64,000 bases of DNA from Geosporobacter ferrireducens (GCF_001750685.1 NZ_CP017269.1:496001-560000), one strand, 5' to 3'. Shown: positions 44,996 through 53,745, numbered from the stretch's first letter. The notes: a model not told the origin generated them from the letters alone. Made by a program: numbers and translations.

Positions 44996-45457
44996 CTGCA
45001 TATTATTTATCATTGCGTTGGTGGTGCTCACTCTTCTCCTACCGCAGCTGCTATTCATCTAAATATGCTTCCCCAGGATCGCATACCCAGTGTTTCCGAT
45101 CTACTTCATATCCCCTTTTACGACACCCTTGAAACGGTTGACCGTGGAACAATCTTCTTACGTGGAATAGATGAATACGGGAACCATATATATAACTTTA
45201 GCAGGCAATTTATTCCCCATCTTATGCTGCCAGCTCTCCTGGATCTATGGGAAGTTCTTGGAGAAAATAAGGAGGACATCCTATTTGTCAATACGATGCC
45301 CTGTGTAAACATTTGGATGAAAATTGGAGGTTTTTCCTCTAGAAGATTAAAATGGGTTAGATTTGGACGTCCTATCGTAGCTAAAGGAACAGTCCTAGCC
45401 TATAACAACTTAGTAAAGCTGGTACAGGAAACAAAACACAGATGCATTAACCAGTAG
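44996..45457 (+). CDS. DUF3189 family protein, probable CTG start
   Basis: A 153-residue protein matching DUF3189, found in Clostridia. It would begin (M)HIIYHCVGGAHSSPTAAAIHLNMLP, which is where relatives begin. The only Shine-Dalgarno, GGAGGTG (44983-44989), is 6 bp before a CTG codon. The in-frame TTG and GTG lie before or inside that site. CTG is therefore the best start. The function is unknown; HSS and the following SPTAAAIHL suggest a nucleotide- or phosphate-binding loop. Confidence 0.75.
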   Translation: MHIIYHCVGGAHSSPTAAAIHLNMLPQDRIPSVSDLLHIPFYDTLETVDRGTIFLRGIDEYGNHIYNFSRQFIPHLMLPALLDLWEVLGENKEDILFVNTMPCVNIWMKIGGFSSRRLKWVRFGRPIVAKGTVLAYNNLVKLVQETKHRCINQ

Positions 45458-46121
45458 TATACTTCTTCTCTATCTTCACAATCGCTTCCTCAAAAGCACG
45501 TCTTACATAATCTCTTTCGTCGGGATTATATAAAAGATTTTGTATCCTCTGTATGGTCTTCTTGCTGCCTAAGTTTCCTAATGCCTTAGCAGCATATTGT
45601 CTCACCTGTGGTTTTGTATCTGCCAAAGCCTTATGCAAATAATCCAGACTGCTTTCATCTCCAATTTTTCCGATAGCTGAACAAGCTAATCTTCTCACAT
45701 TCCCATGGGGATGATCCATATCCCCGTGAATTAGCTTAAGAAGCTCCTTTAACCTCAACTCACCGATCAACCAAATGATTAACATCTTATCTTCCGAATG
45801 TTTAATTTCAAAATATTTTTTATAAATCTCCCTAGCCAGTTCTTTTTTTTCGTTATTCGGCATAGCTGTTAAAATGTCTTTTCGCTCACTTTTATCTAAC
45901 TCAATCATTCGTTCCAGCAAGGTTTTTTCTTCCTTTCCAGCTGAAAGAATTTCCCATTTAGCGCGGATAAGATGCCGGTTCACTTCCTCCACATTCAATC
46001 TTCTTATTTTAGCAATAAGTCCAACATCTTTTCCCTCTTTATAAAGCAGATAAGTAATCAGATGCTCATCTTTGTCACCCAAGTTCTGCCAAGACAGGGT
46101 ACTCAACTTCATAGACTTCAT
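45447..46121 (-). CDS. HEAT-repeat protein
   Basis: A 224-residue protein. The C-terminal half (about 125-215) holds HEAT or PBS-lyase-like repeats: NVRRLACSAIGKIGDESSLDYLHKALADTKPQVRQYAAKALGNLGSKKTIQRIQNLL. The N-terminal part looks like a helical region with an HTH-like stretch. It follows hflX by 19 bp and so is probably co-transcribed. HEAT proteins act as scaffolds; no more specific role is visible. Its 3' end overlaps the convergent DUF3189 gene by 11 bp. Confidence 0.82.
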   Translation of the reverse strand: MKSMKLSTLSWQNLGDKDEHLITYLLYKEGKDVGLIAKIRRLNVEEVNRHLIRAKWEILSAGKEEKTLLERMIELDKSERKDILTAMPNNEKKELAREIYKKYFEIKHSEDKMLIIWLIGELRLKELLKLIHGDMDHPHGNVRRLACSAIGKIGDESSLDYLHKALADTKPQVRQYAAKALGNLGSKKTIQRIQNLLYNPDERDYVRRAFEEAIVKIEKKYTTG

Positions 46122-46140
46122 AAAATCTCTCCCTCGCTAC

Positions 46141-47439
46141 TTACCGGATAAAGCTGATATATCTATTGTAATCTGCAGTATTTAACCAGGTCTCTACAAA
46201 AACACCCTCTTCTTGATACTCTGTTGAGAGTACCTTTGTTTTATCACATAGATAAGATACGATATCTCCTCGATTATACGGAATTAATAATGCTACTTTT
46301 TTCTGATCTTGAAAAAGCTTTTCTTTGACTGTCTTTAACAATTCATCTAAACCGATACCTTTCAATGCAGAAAGATGGATCAAATCTTTTCCTCTAGGGA
46401 TATAAGTATTTTCTCCCTCTATCCTATCAATCTTATTAAATACCAGAATGGTAGATTTATCTTTTACCTCTAGCTCTTCCAATACATTCTCGGTGACTTT
46501 CATCTGCATCTCATAGTCCCTATTGGTCACATCTACCAAGTGAATGATTAGGTGGGCATCCTGTACTTCCTCAAGGGTGGCTTTAAATGCATCTACCAAA
46601 GCATGGGGCAGCTTACTAACAAATCCTACCGTATCGATTAAGATGAATTCTTCCTTATCCGGAAGCTGAATTTTTCGATGCGCAGTATCCAAAGTAGCAA
46701 AAAGCATGTCCTCTGCATAAACGCTCTTATCTTCCTGATGGAATCCTGCATAACTTAAAATTTGATTCATCAATGTAGATTTTCCTGCATTCGTATAACC
46801 TACAAGAGCGACTACAGGAATCTCACTTTTTCTTCTTTTCCCTCTTTGAACCTCTCTATTCTTTTTAATTTCCTCTAATTGCTGGCGAATGTCACTGATT
46901 CTATCCAATATATGTCTACGATCCAACTCCAGTTTTTTCTCTCCCGGCCCTCGTGTACCAATTCCTGCACCGGTTCTGGAGAGAGCTCTTCCCAATCCTA
47001 TCAATCTCGGCAACCGATAGCGCAGCTGTGCCAACTCTACCTGCAGCTTTCCTTCTTTAGATTGGGCCCGCTGTGCAAAAATATCTAAAATCAAAGTAGT
47101 TCTGTCAATCACTGTCACTTCCATCAATTCTTCTAAATTCCTTATTTGAGCACCGGACAATTCATCATTAAAGATCACCAGATTTGCATCCAATGCATTG
47201 CATAAAATACGAATTTCCTCAGCTTTTCCTTTTCCAATATAATATGTAGCATCAATACGCTGCTTATTTTGCACCACCTTTTCTAGAACTTCAGCCCCTG
47301 CTGCTTGCGCTAATTCCTCTAATTCTTGCATAGAGTTTTCAATGGTAGTGACCTCATCCCGGCTTCCAGTACTTACACCTACAAGGACTGCTCTTTGCTC
47401 TATGTGTTCAATGATCTCATTATTTTCGTTAAACTGCAT
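46141..47439 (-). CDS. hflX: GTPase HflX
   Basis: A 432-residue GTPase that binds and splits stalled ribosomes in relatives. The N-terminal HflX domain includes YYIGKGKAEEI and FNDELSGAQIRNLE, then the glycine-rich RTGAGIGTRGPGEKKLELDRR. The G domain has GYTNAGKS (214-221), DTVGFVSKLPH and NKID. The start lacks an obvious unusual feature. It is the first gene of a two-gene unit with the HEAT protein. Confidence 0.95.
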   Translation of the reverse strand: MQFNENNEIIEHIEQRAVLVGVSTGSRDEVTTIENSMQELEELAQAAGAEVLEKVVQNKQRIDATYYIGKGKAEEIRILCNALDANLVIFNDELSGAQIRNLEELMEVTVIDRTTLILDIFAQRAQSKEGKLQVELAQLRYRLPRLIGLGRALSRTGAGIGTRGPGEKKLELDRRHILDRISDIRQQLEEIKKNREVQRGKRRKSEIPVVALVGYTNAGKSTLMNQILSYAGFHQEDKSVYAEDMLFATLDTAHRKIQLPDKEEFILIDTVGFVSKLPHALVDAFKATLEEVQDAHLIIHLVDVTNRDYEMQMKVTENVLEELEVKDKSTILVFNKIDRIEGENTYIPRGKDLIHLSALKGIGLDELLKTVKEKLFQDQKKVALLIPYNRGDIVSYLCDKTKVLSTEYQEEGVFVETWLNTADYNRYISFIR

Positions 47440-47539
47440 ATCTTCACCAACCCTACTTTTCTATATATCTTTTATTATACTCTAAATTCAAACAAAAACA
47501 TCAAGGATTTTCAAGGTTGTTCAGAAAAATATCCTTTTA

Positions 47540-47667
47540 GCCTATAAAAAGAGCGTTGACGACAGCAAAGCTGTCTGAGCACCCGCCTTAGTACGGCAGG
47601 GGATTTCATCCCCTACAACCCCTTTTTTTATATCATAGAAAAGTAAAACTTTCCTATGATATAAAAA
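47540..47667. repeat. Dispersed MITE-like repeat, copy B
   Basis: The shorter copy of the element at 8512-8680. It shares CTATAAAAAGAGCGT, the GTCTGAGCACCC block, CCTTAGTACGGCAGGGG, GATTTCATCCCCTACAACCCC, and the terminal hairpin TTATATCATAG...CTATGATATAA. Compared with copy A, about 34 bases are missing near the left end. The compensating changes in the terminal hairpin (CATAG/CTATG versus AATAG/CTAAT) suggest that the fold is partly maintained. Confidence 0.82.
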
Positions 47668-47710
47668 ATACGCCATTGCTGACGTATTGAAGATTATTGA
47701 TCGAACCTTA

Positions 47711-47902
47711 TTATTTTTTGTTATATCTTTTTCTCCACCACCGGAAGGTTCCCAGCAGCAACGTATAACCACACAATACTGCAATAAACGTCAAAGCCCT
47801 TTCTCCGATATCGCCATCAGCAAGCATTACAGGTCCCATTCCAAAGAAGGTTAAAAGTAAAAAAAGCACAGCAAAAAGAGTATATACAAGAATTTTTTTC
47901 AT
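47711..47902 (-). CDS. Small two-helix membrane protein
   Basis: A 63-residue protein with two membrane helices (about 4-26 and 34-53) and a basic C-terminus RWWRKRYNKK. AAGGGAG precedes the start. No family is recognised by name, though small proteins of this style are common in Clostridia. It lies between repeat copy B and the metallo-beta-lactamase-fold gene. Confidence 0.65.
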   Translation of the reverse strand: MKKILVYTLFAVLFLLLTFFGMGPVMLADGDIGERALTFIAVLCGYTLLLGTFRWWRKRYNKK

Positions 47903-47952
47903 AGACGATTCTCCCTTCTCCCTGTCCTATCCTGTCACATTTTTAATCTCTG

Positions 47953-48792
47953 TTATTCATATTCAAGTACCAGACCTACACCGACCTCTTTCAGATTGGT
48001 GATTTGCGATAGTGCGATTTTAGAATGGAGATCCGTACAATGACAGGCGTGTAAATTTTTCAATTTCTGCTTCTTTATATATTCCAGTGTTCCTTGAATC
48101 TGTTTCTCATCTGGATCCAGTAGGTGCAGACCTCCAACAATATCTACAATTCGCTCGTCTTCACATATTTGCTTTGCATATTCTATGATATTGCAAATCC
48201 CAGCGTGTGAGCATCCTGTAATAATCACCAGTCCTTGTGCGGATCGATAAACCAGTGCCGAATCATCTAAAAGATAATCCTCCTCTAACGAACCGTCTTT
48301 CAGTATTTTTCCAATGGGTTTTTGCGCTTCAAAATCATTGCCCCGCTCTATCTCTCCTAAAAAAACGAGTTTTTCTGTCAACCATACAGGAACCTTACTC
48401 AGAGCGAGATGAAAATGCTGACCTAACTTTTCCTGAGAAAGCAGCGAACCTATTTCTTCCTGTTCGGCTATACTTCTTGTCAGGCATACAAAGGGATGCG
48501 CGACAACAGTAGGCCTCATATAAGCCTTTCCTTCTATAGCTGCTTCTATGTAGTGTCGCATCAAAGGTATTAAGCCCCATGTATGATCCATGTGTCCGTG
48601 GGAAAGAACAATATAATCTAAATCTAAAAGAGAAACCCCCATCTTTTGTGCATTTCGGATGAAAGCATCAGAGTAGCCCGTATCAAATAAGATTTTTTTC
48701 CCTTCCGATTCAATGAGGTAGGCTACACCTGGTTCTCCATAAAAATATCGATCGATAAACGTATTATTGTCCAACAAAATTGTTAACTTCAT
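47953..48792 (-). CDS. Metallo-beta-lactamase-fold hydrolase
   Basis: A 279-residue MBL-fold protein. The metal motif is SHGHMDHTWG, with FDTGYSDAFIRNAQKMG before it and TGCSHAGICN near residue 195. The C-terminal HACHCTDL is also seen. This layout is that of the group annotated as MBL-fold hydrolases related to dihydropterin-ribofuranosyl aminobenzene phosphate synthase. The substrate is not known. Confidence 0.87.
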   Translation of the reverse strand: MKLTILLDNNTFIDRYFYGEPGVAYLIESEGKKILFDTGYSDAFIRNAQKMGVSLLDLDYIVLSHGHMDHTWGLIPLMRHYIEAAIEGKAYMRPTVVAHPFVCLTRSIAEQEEIGSLLSQEKLGQHFHLALSKVPVWLTEKLVFLGEIERGNDFEAQKPIGKILKDGSLEEDYLLDDSALVYRSAQGLVIITGCSHAGICNIIEYAKQICEDERIVDIVGGLHLLDPDEKQIQGTLEYIKKQKLKNLHACHCTDLHSKIALSQITNLKEVGVGLVLEYE

Positions 48793-48820
48793 TTCTCCTC
48801 CTTAGGGTATCCTTCCTATT

Positions 48821-49189
48821 TTATAGAGATACCTCACGCACATCATGACTTAAAAATTGAATCTTCTGCTCTCCACCTAAATGCTCCTGAATCAATTGGA
48901 CTAAAGACCCTAGGGCTTCTTTAAATGCATCTTCTCTGCTTTCATCTATCAGCTCTATTACAAGAATGGCATCCTTGGTATTTTCTGTCAGTTTCGTTCA
49001 GTCTGCTTCCCGCCAATTCCAACAACGGCATATCCCTCCTGCCTCATCTTTGTAGATGATTTCGCCTAGGCTCGGGGGATCATAATTTACGGCATTTTTA
49101 TGATTATTTATGTCCCGGGCAATGATGACCCCGATTTGAGCATTGGGAAATAGTTGCTAAAAATCATCCTCAACAATGAATTTTTTCAT
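48821..49189 (-). pseudogene. Decayed B3/4-domain protein gene
   Basis: Reading from ATG at 49189 the frame gives MKKFIVEDDF, then TAG (codon 11), then QLFPNAQIGVIIARD, later GGICRCWNWREAD, a TGA (codon 64), and then TKLTENTKDAILVIELID and LIQEHLGGEQKIQFL. This is the B3/4 family, related to the phenylalanyl-tRNA synthetase beta editing domain. Two in-frame stops and loss of the middle (about 90 residues of the usual 215-230) show that it is a pseudogene. Each stop is one base change from a plausible Trp or Arg codon. Confidence 0.8.
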
Positions 49190-49304
49190 CCTATATCTCC
49201 CCTTCCAATCTTTTTTTCAGTGCGGCAAATTTGGTATTCCACTTTATTCCATATTATATTATATCACTTTATCATCTTTTTTTATCGTATTTTACACCAT
49301 TTCA

Positions 49305-49339
49305 TAGAAATAGCTATCATATTTTGAATATGATAGCTA
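49305..49339 (-). terminator. Terminator of the yunB gene
   Basis: A 13-bp perfect stem (TAGCTATCATATT, 49311-49323 with 49327-49339) with 3-nt loop and a T-rich minus-strand tail overlaps the stop codon. Confidence 0.9.
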
Positions 49340-50023
49340 CTCAAGAGGTGTCTTTGGCATAATATTTAGCATTTGATTCTCTGGAACAAAAATATAGCTT
49401 TGTGGTACTTTTCCTACAATAACAGTCTCTGCAATAGGTACTGAAGTTTCTACAGATGTAGTATTTGTTGAAAATGGTACAATGATCCTCACCTGGGTAT
49501 TGACTACCAGGTAGATTTTATGCCTGGTTTGATTGATTCCAGACTGTTCAAACTGTGTTTTAAAGTCTACATTTACCATACCAATTGGGGTAACGTTAAT
49601 ATTAATCTTAGGGCCATATTGTGCAAGCAGCTGACTGCCAAATACGTTGCCTAAGGGTACTTTTACAGAGGATGCTTTAATCTGCTTGATATTATCTTGG
49701 ACAGTCAATGCAACCTCCGAAGCTAGGCGGTTCATCATTACGGTATTAGCCTGCATCATTGTGACATTACCCTCAGTATCCGTACGAATAAATATTAGAT
49801 CCTGATATTTTATATCATCAGATACCTTGGAGTTTACCGATTCATTGATCGCTCTTGTTGCAATCTCCCGTGCTTTTACTTCGGCGATCGCAAGAACCGA
49901 CGGTTTTACCTTTTTATCGACAAGGAGGAAGCTGTAGATCACGAATAAAAATATTGCTAGTATTGCTATAAATGCTTTGAGATTTCCTTTTCTTCTAGGT
50001 CGTCTATATTTCCTTCGCATCAA
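49337..50023 (-). CDS. yunB: Sporulation protein YunB
   Basis: A 228-residue protein with a very basic N-terminus (MMRRKYRRPRRKG), one membrane helix (about 16-36) and an extracytoplasmic domain. VLAIAEVKAREIATRAINESV, SEVALTVQDNI and VPLGNVFGSQLLAQYGPKI are the YunB pattern. In Bacillus it is made in the mother cell under sigma-E and needed for full spore formation. It supports the view that the organism is a spore former. AAAGGGGGTGG precedes the start. Confidence 0.92.
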   Translation of the reverse strand: MMRRKYRRPRRKGNLKAFIAILAIFLFVIYSFLLVDKKVKPSVLAIAEVKAREIATRAINESVNSKVSDDIKYQDLIFIRTDTEGNVTMMQANTVMMNRLASEVALTVQDNIKQIKASSVKVPLGNVFGSQLLAQYGPKININVTPIGMVNVDFKTQFEQSGINQTRHKIYLVVNTQVRIIVPFSTNTTSVETSVPIAETVIVGKVPQSYIFVPENQMLNIMPKTPLE

Positions 50024-50221
50024 AAAACCACCCCCTTTATCTATTTTATGACTTGAGGGATGATTTTGTGATTAATGAATATAAAAGTTTTTCAACCTAG
50101 CAGAATGACATGCTTGAAGCTTGATATAAAAATATCTAAAATTTATCTGAATGATACGGTATTTTTTCCAAGTTTCGCTTCTTAGGATTATAACGTTTAG
50201 TAGGAATAATGTAACATTAGC

Positions 50222-50243
50222 GGTCGGACAGAGTCGTCCGACC
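50222..50243. repeat. Short inverted repeat (GGTCGGAC/GTCCGACC)
   Basis: Two 8-base arms around a 6-nt loop, followed by CCTACA, in AT-rich non-coding DNA. It resembles the ends of small non-autonomous elements. The region 50024-50490 contains this hairpin, the IR at 50376-50433, and no gene that I can support. Confidence 0.5.
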
Positions 50244-50375
50244 CTACAGTTAAAATTATGATTCGTATATTGTATTACGTAGTAGCAGGTTTTCATGCCG
50301 ATCATTATTTTTTTTTCAACTCGGCTGGGTGCATAGCCCCAAACCTACAACCTTGCGTGGTATTTTCTTGTTTGC

Positions 50376-50433
50376 AGGGGCGCACAGTGTTTTCTCGTAG
50401 CAAACCGCTAGCGGGCGCACACTGTGCGCCCCT
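50376..50433. repeat. GC-rich inverted repeat (AGGGGCGCACAGTGT)
   Basis: Perfect 15-base arms at 50376-50390 and 50419-50433 enclose 28 bases. The composition differs sharply from the surroundings. The right arm recurs, with one change, in the intergenic DNA near 52743-52760, which marks it as part of a dispersed repeat. Confidence 0.75.
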
Positions 50434-50490
50434 ACCCTTCCTTATGAAGTATTATCCTACTGTTATGTAATTCTTAAATTGGGCAATTTA

Positions 50491-50697
50491 TTAATAAGTT
50501 TTTTCAACTAATTGTTTCAACTTCACAATTAGTTTTTCCTTCATATCGCCATGTTTTTCTGCACATAGCTGATATTTTCCATTAGTCCAATTTTCTTTCG
50601 GATATAGCCATACGGGATATTTTCTTCTTACTTCCTCTTCCCATTCATATCTGGGAAAAATATGGGCATGTAAAAAGGTATCTGTATTACCTAGAAT
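50491..50697 (-). pseudogene. C-terminal remnant of a HIT-family protein gene
   Basis: The minus strand reads ILGNTDTFLHAHIFPRYEWEEEV, then RRKYPVWLYPKENW, and ends KLKQLVEKTY with a stop at 50491-50493. LHAHIFPR is the histidine-triad motif of HIT hydrolases. No start codon or N-terminal half exists: the frame runs upstream straight into the stop codon of the neighbouring ORF at 50704. The fragment was probably left by a deletion or insertion at about 50,700. Confidence 0.7.
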
Positions 50698-50703
50698 AGA
50701 AAT

Positions 50704-51150
50704 TTATCTAATTATTTTTTCCATCCGCTTTTCATATTCGCCCTCGGATACTATCTCTACCTGTAAATCACTTAATATTCCACCTGTAATTCTATCATCT
50801 ATAGATTTATAAGTCGTATGAATTTCATAGTATTCTGTTGTCTTTGCATCAATCAATAATCGCTCAGTATAATATTCTTCAGGAATGCTATTTATATATG
50901 GATACCAATCCAAATCAGGCCGTTTAAATATTATATGAAAATTGATTGGTTTATTTCTGCTATTTGTAATGTACAACTTATACTCTAGATTTTTAATACT
51001 GTTGTCTTCCTTATCACTAGAGAATTTTACATAAGGATTAAAAGCACTCAATTCATTGGAGTACAGCCTATAGCAGATGCCGCTTAAAATAAGTAAAATC
51101 CCAACAATCAATTGAAGTTTTGCAGACTTATTTCTTATTCTTTCTTTCAT
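50704..51150 (-). CDS. Hypothetical membrane-anchored exported protein
   Basis: A 148-residue protein with a basic N-terminus, one membrane helix (about 10-28) and an extracytoplasmic domain rich in Tyr, Ile and charged residues. AGAGGATG precedes the start. No family is recognised. The C-terminus may have been cut by the event that truncated the adjacent HIT gene, since its stop lies exactly at that boundary. Confidence 0.65.
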   Translation of the reverse strand: MKERIRNKSAKLQLIVGILLILSGICYRLYSNELSAFNPYVKFSSDKEDNSIKNLEYKLYITNSRNKPINFHIIFKRPDLDWYPYINSIPEEYYTERLLIDAKTTEYYEIHTTYKSIDDRITGGILSDLQVEIVSEGEYEKRMEKIIR

Positions 51151-51169
51151 ATATGATCATCCTCTCTTT

Positions 51170-51212
51170 GCAAAATCACCCCCTTTGTCTATTTTATATC
51201 TAAGGGGGTGAT
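51170..51212 (-). terminator. Terminator-like hairpin after the 82-codon ORF
   Basis: An 11-bp stem (ATCACCCCCTT, 51175-51185 with 51202-51212) with a T-containing minus-strand tail. Part of it (CACCCCCTTT.TCTATTTTAT) recurs upstream of yunB at about 50029-50050. Confidence 0.6.
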
Positions 51213-51291
51213 ATCCGGTCTGAGCTTTATGAATTACCAGGAGAAAGTTTATATATAAAATGATTCTTAGAAAAGTCTAATAGCCTGTATC

Positions 51292-51540
51292 TTACTTTTC
51301 CTCCAAATGCTTCATATACTCTTTTTCGCTGATTGATACGATATGCCATACTTTTACTTTTAACTGTTCTGCCAGGTCCTTTCTAAACCTTAAGATTGCT
51401 TCATTTATCTCCTTATTACTCATTTTCTTTTTTGTTTCAAAGCAGATTTCTACATATGCAGGTTCTGATTGAGGAATTCCCTCATTGCTTTTCATTCCAG
51501 CTTCTTTTTCGATCCGAAAATAGAATGTATAGGTTTTCAT
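51292..51540 (-). CDS. Hypothetical protein, 82 residues
   Basis: A small acidic protein starting MKTYTFYFRIEKEAGMKSN; the GTGAGG site precedes this ATG, and the longer frame is not supported. It looks like an alpha-beta domain with a C-terminal helix (EINEAILRFRKDLAEQL). No family is recognised. Single gene with hairpin downstream. Confidence 0.6.
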   Translation of the reverse strand: MKTYTFYFRIEKEAGMKSNEGIPQSEPAYVEICFETKKKMSNKEINEAILRFRKDLAEQLKVKVWHIVSISEKEYMKHLEEK

Positions 51541-51718
51541 ATACCTCACCCCCATGCTACAATATATTAATTCTATGTAGCATGTGACGCTTTAGTATTC
51601 AAATAATTTTTAGATAAGGCCCCACATGTACTCCCTATTTATTAAGACTTCTTATATTCTGCAGCTTCCACGTTTAATTGTCCATTGAACAGATTTCAGA
51701 ATTGCCTTTTCTGTTCCT

Positions 51719-52675
51719 CTACACAAATATTCCATGTAGAAAAGGTAAAATAAATGGTACTGCAAAGGTTAAAATGGTTCCGGTAATTAATGCAACCAAC
51801 CCTAATTCAACACCTACAAATTTTGTTACTGGCGCCAGCATAGTATCCATATTTCCAGCAGCTCCTCCAGCAATTGGACTTCCTTTGCTAATTCGAATCA
51901 GGAAAGGAAGCATCAGCACAGTAAAGAATTCTCTCATTATATTTACAATAAAACCGTATGTCCCAGCTTCAATTCCATATACACTGGTCATAAATGCCCC
52001 AGTGATACTATAGTAGCTCATTCCACTGACAGATGTAACCGAAATAGAATAAGGTATTTTCAAAACAGTTCCTCCGATTACTCCTCCTAGAACACTCCCT
52101 AGAAAAATAGCGATAGAAAGAAAGATGATTTTCCAACCCAACAATTTTACATATCTGAATACTTTCTTGTTGATTCCTAAACTTATTCCAACACCTATGT
52201 AAAGAGCAATTAGGCAAAGTGTCAGAGAAATAGATAAAATGCCAGTACTGGCTTTCGGCAAAATGAAAAAACCAACTACAATTCCTAATAAAATACTACC
52301 CGGCATAATCCAAACTAAATGAGATATTCTTTGATTTTCTTGTCCCGAAAGATCCACTTCATTGCTTATGTTTAATTGATCTAAAAATAATTCTTTCTGA
52401 ATTTTTTCAAGAGGTAAAACTGTCTTTTCAACAAAACAAACGAAAAATATGCTAAAAGTTATAGACAACAAGGCTAGTACAGCACAGTTAAATCCTACTA
52501 TGCCCAGTCTTGCCATAACCTGTGGATTAATTCCAATTGAAGAACCAATCACCAACATCAACAGTATTAACGTTAGCGTTATAATCTTATCTACCAGTAC
52601 TAAGAGATACTGTGATAGCTTTTGAATTCCTATAAAAAAGCCAATAGTCAAACAAATAAAAGGAAGCCAAGTCAA
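51719..52675 (-). CDS. LysO-family (DUF340) exporter
   Basis: A 318-residue membrane protein of the LysO/YbjE family, whose characterised members export lysine. The N-terminal half has LMLVIGSSIGINPQV. The C-terminal half contains GMSYYSITGAFMTSVYG and the family hallmark GSPIAGGAAGNMDTMLAPVTKFVG. The start is a TTG preceded by GGGAGGAG; no ATG is available in a good position. It acts at the cytoplasmic membrane. Lysine is the likely, unproven substrate. Confidence 0.88.
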   Translation of the reverse strand: MTWLPFICLTIGFFIGIQKLSQYLLVLVDKIITLTLILLMLVIGSSIGINPQVMARLGIVGFNCAVLALLSITFSIFFVCFVEKTVLPLEKIQKELFLDQLNISNEVDLSGQENQRISHLVWIMPGSILLGIVVGFFILPKASTGILSISLTLCLIALYIGVGISLGINKKVFRYVKLLGWKIIFLSIAIFLGSVLGGVIGGTVLKIPYSISVTSVSGMSYYSITGAFMTSVYGIEAGTYGFIVNIMREFFTVLMLPFLIRISKGSPIAGGAAGNMDTMLAPVTKFVGVELGLVALITGTILTFAVPFILPFLHGIFV

Positions 52676-52732
52676 AACAATCTCCTCCCAGTGATATTCT
52701 TTTTAGCTTAAAGTAATATCAGAATGCATCAT

Positions 52733-52925
52733 AATGCGGATGTACACTGTGCGGCCCCTACATCTTCATTACTTCAAGAACGTATCCCTGACCTCCTGAA
52801 CAAAGCGAAGAATCTAGCGTTCTGCATTTAAATATCCTTCAATGTGTTCAAGACGACAGAACCAAAAGAGTCGCCTTACCGTCACCATAGGGCGAGAACG
52901 GTGTTTCCCCGATATATACTACGCG
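52733..52925. repeat. Intergenic patchwork with repeat fragment
   Basis: The 257-bp gap contains TGTACACTGTGCGGCCCCTAC, a close match to the right arm of the inverted repeat at 50376-50433. After it comes GC-richer DNA (TATCCCTGACCTCC, AACAAAGCGAAGAATC, GGGCGAGAACGGTGTTTC) with no ORF. It looks like remnants of mobile or repeat DNA rather than a regulatory region. Confidence 0.5.
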
Positions 52926-52932
52926 GTACTTA

Positions 52933-53418
52933 CTATTGTTGGGTTGGTTGATATTCCATATAGACAAATTCTGTATCGCCTACAAACCTATTTTTAATAT
53001 TAATATATTTATCCTTAATCTCAAACCCAACATTTTCATAACATTTAATGGCTCTTTTATTAAAACTCCTTACTTCCAGAGCTATTATGCATTCAGGAAA
53101 TCTTTTTTTACATTCTATAATTAATAACTTCATCACATCTTTTCCGATACCTTTTCCACATATAGATGGCTCTAGTCCGATACCGATAAAAGCCTTCCCT
53201 TCACTTGTTGTCAATCTCCCAAAGGCAATTAATCGATTATCCAGCAATATCGCTAAAAAATCCGATTCTCTTCTTTCTTTTACAGCCAAATCCCATCCAT
53301 TTTTAACTACAACATTCCAATCCGAGAAATTATAAACTGCATAATCCCCTTCATATCTCCAATTACAGATCTCTTTCGCATAATTCTCACTTAAAGTTGT
53401 TAAAACATACTTCTGCAT
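52933..53418 (-). CDS. GNAT-family N-acetyltransferase
   Basis: A 161-residue acetyltransferase. The acetyl-CoA-binding motif is GLEPSICGKGIGKDVMKLLI (the R/Q-x2-G-x-G/A pattern, with CGKGIG), and the C-terminal VRSFNKRAIKCYENVGF is the usual motif B region. GGAGGAG precedes the start. The acceptor is unknown. It is one of three GNAT genes within 5 kb. Confidence 0.9.
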   Translation of the reverse strand: MQKYVLTTLSENYAKEICNWRYEGDYAVYNFSDWNVVVKNGWDLAVKERRESDFLAILLDNRLIAFGRLTTSEGKAFIGIGLEPSICGKGIGKDVMKLLIIECKKRFPECIIALEVRSFNKRAIKCYENVGFEIKDKYINIKNRFVGDTEFVYMEYQPTQQ

Positions 53419-53745
53419 TAATCTTCTCCTCCATATGCTGAAACAATTATGTTATTAGATAATCCAACATAACGCTCCATCTCCTTTGCCTTATACGCTA
53501 TGTCTGATTATGCTGCTTCTCTTTTATTTAATCAGCGGCTTTCTTCGCGATAGCCAATAAGTTAAGTATGGACTCATTCCCAGCAAACTATCTTCTTCCA
53601 CTTTCCTACTGATTTTTAGGAGTCTGTCCCGGCGTTGTAATCGTTTAATATTTCTTCTCTATCTCTTAATCTATCAATCATTCACGCAGCCTCTCCCTTC
53701 CTAAGCTTTATTTCATAGTTCTGTACTTTTTAAATTATATGTAAG

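Noticed and set aside
47542-47784. Minus-strand 80-codon ORF at repeat copy B
   Set aside because: It is read out of the repeat and the overlapping small membrane protein gene in another frame.
50258-50470. Plus-strand 70-codon ORF across the inverted repeats
   Set aside because: It runs through the GC-rich repeat, has no ribosome binding site and no protein-like composition.
50029-51212. CACCCCCTTT.TCTATTTTAT shared between the yunB leader and the hairpin at 51175 as a repeat family
   Set aside because: The match is only about 20 bp and includes a Shine-Dalgarno complement on one side and a terminator stem on the other, so chance or convergent use is likely.
53500-53700. Minus-strand frame ending LGMSPYLTYWLSRRKPLIK as a gene remnant
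   Set aside because: The frame has several stops upstream, no start with a ribosome binding site, and I cannot name a family. It may be a decayed gene, but the evidence is too thin.
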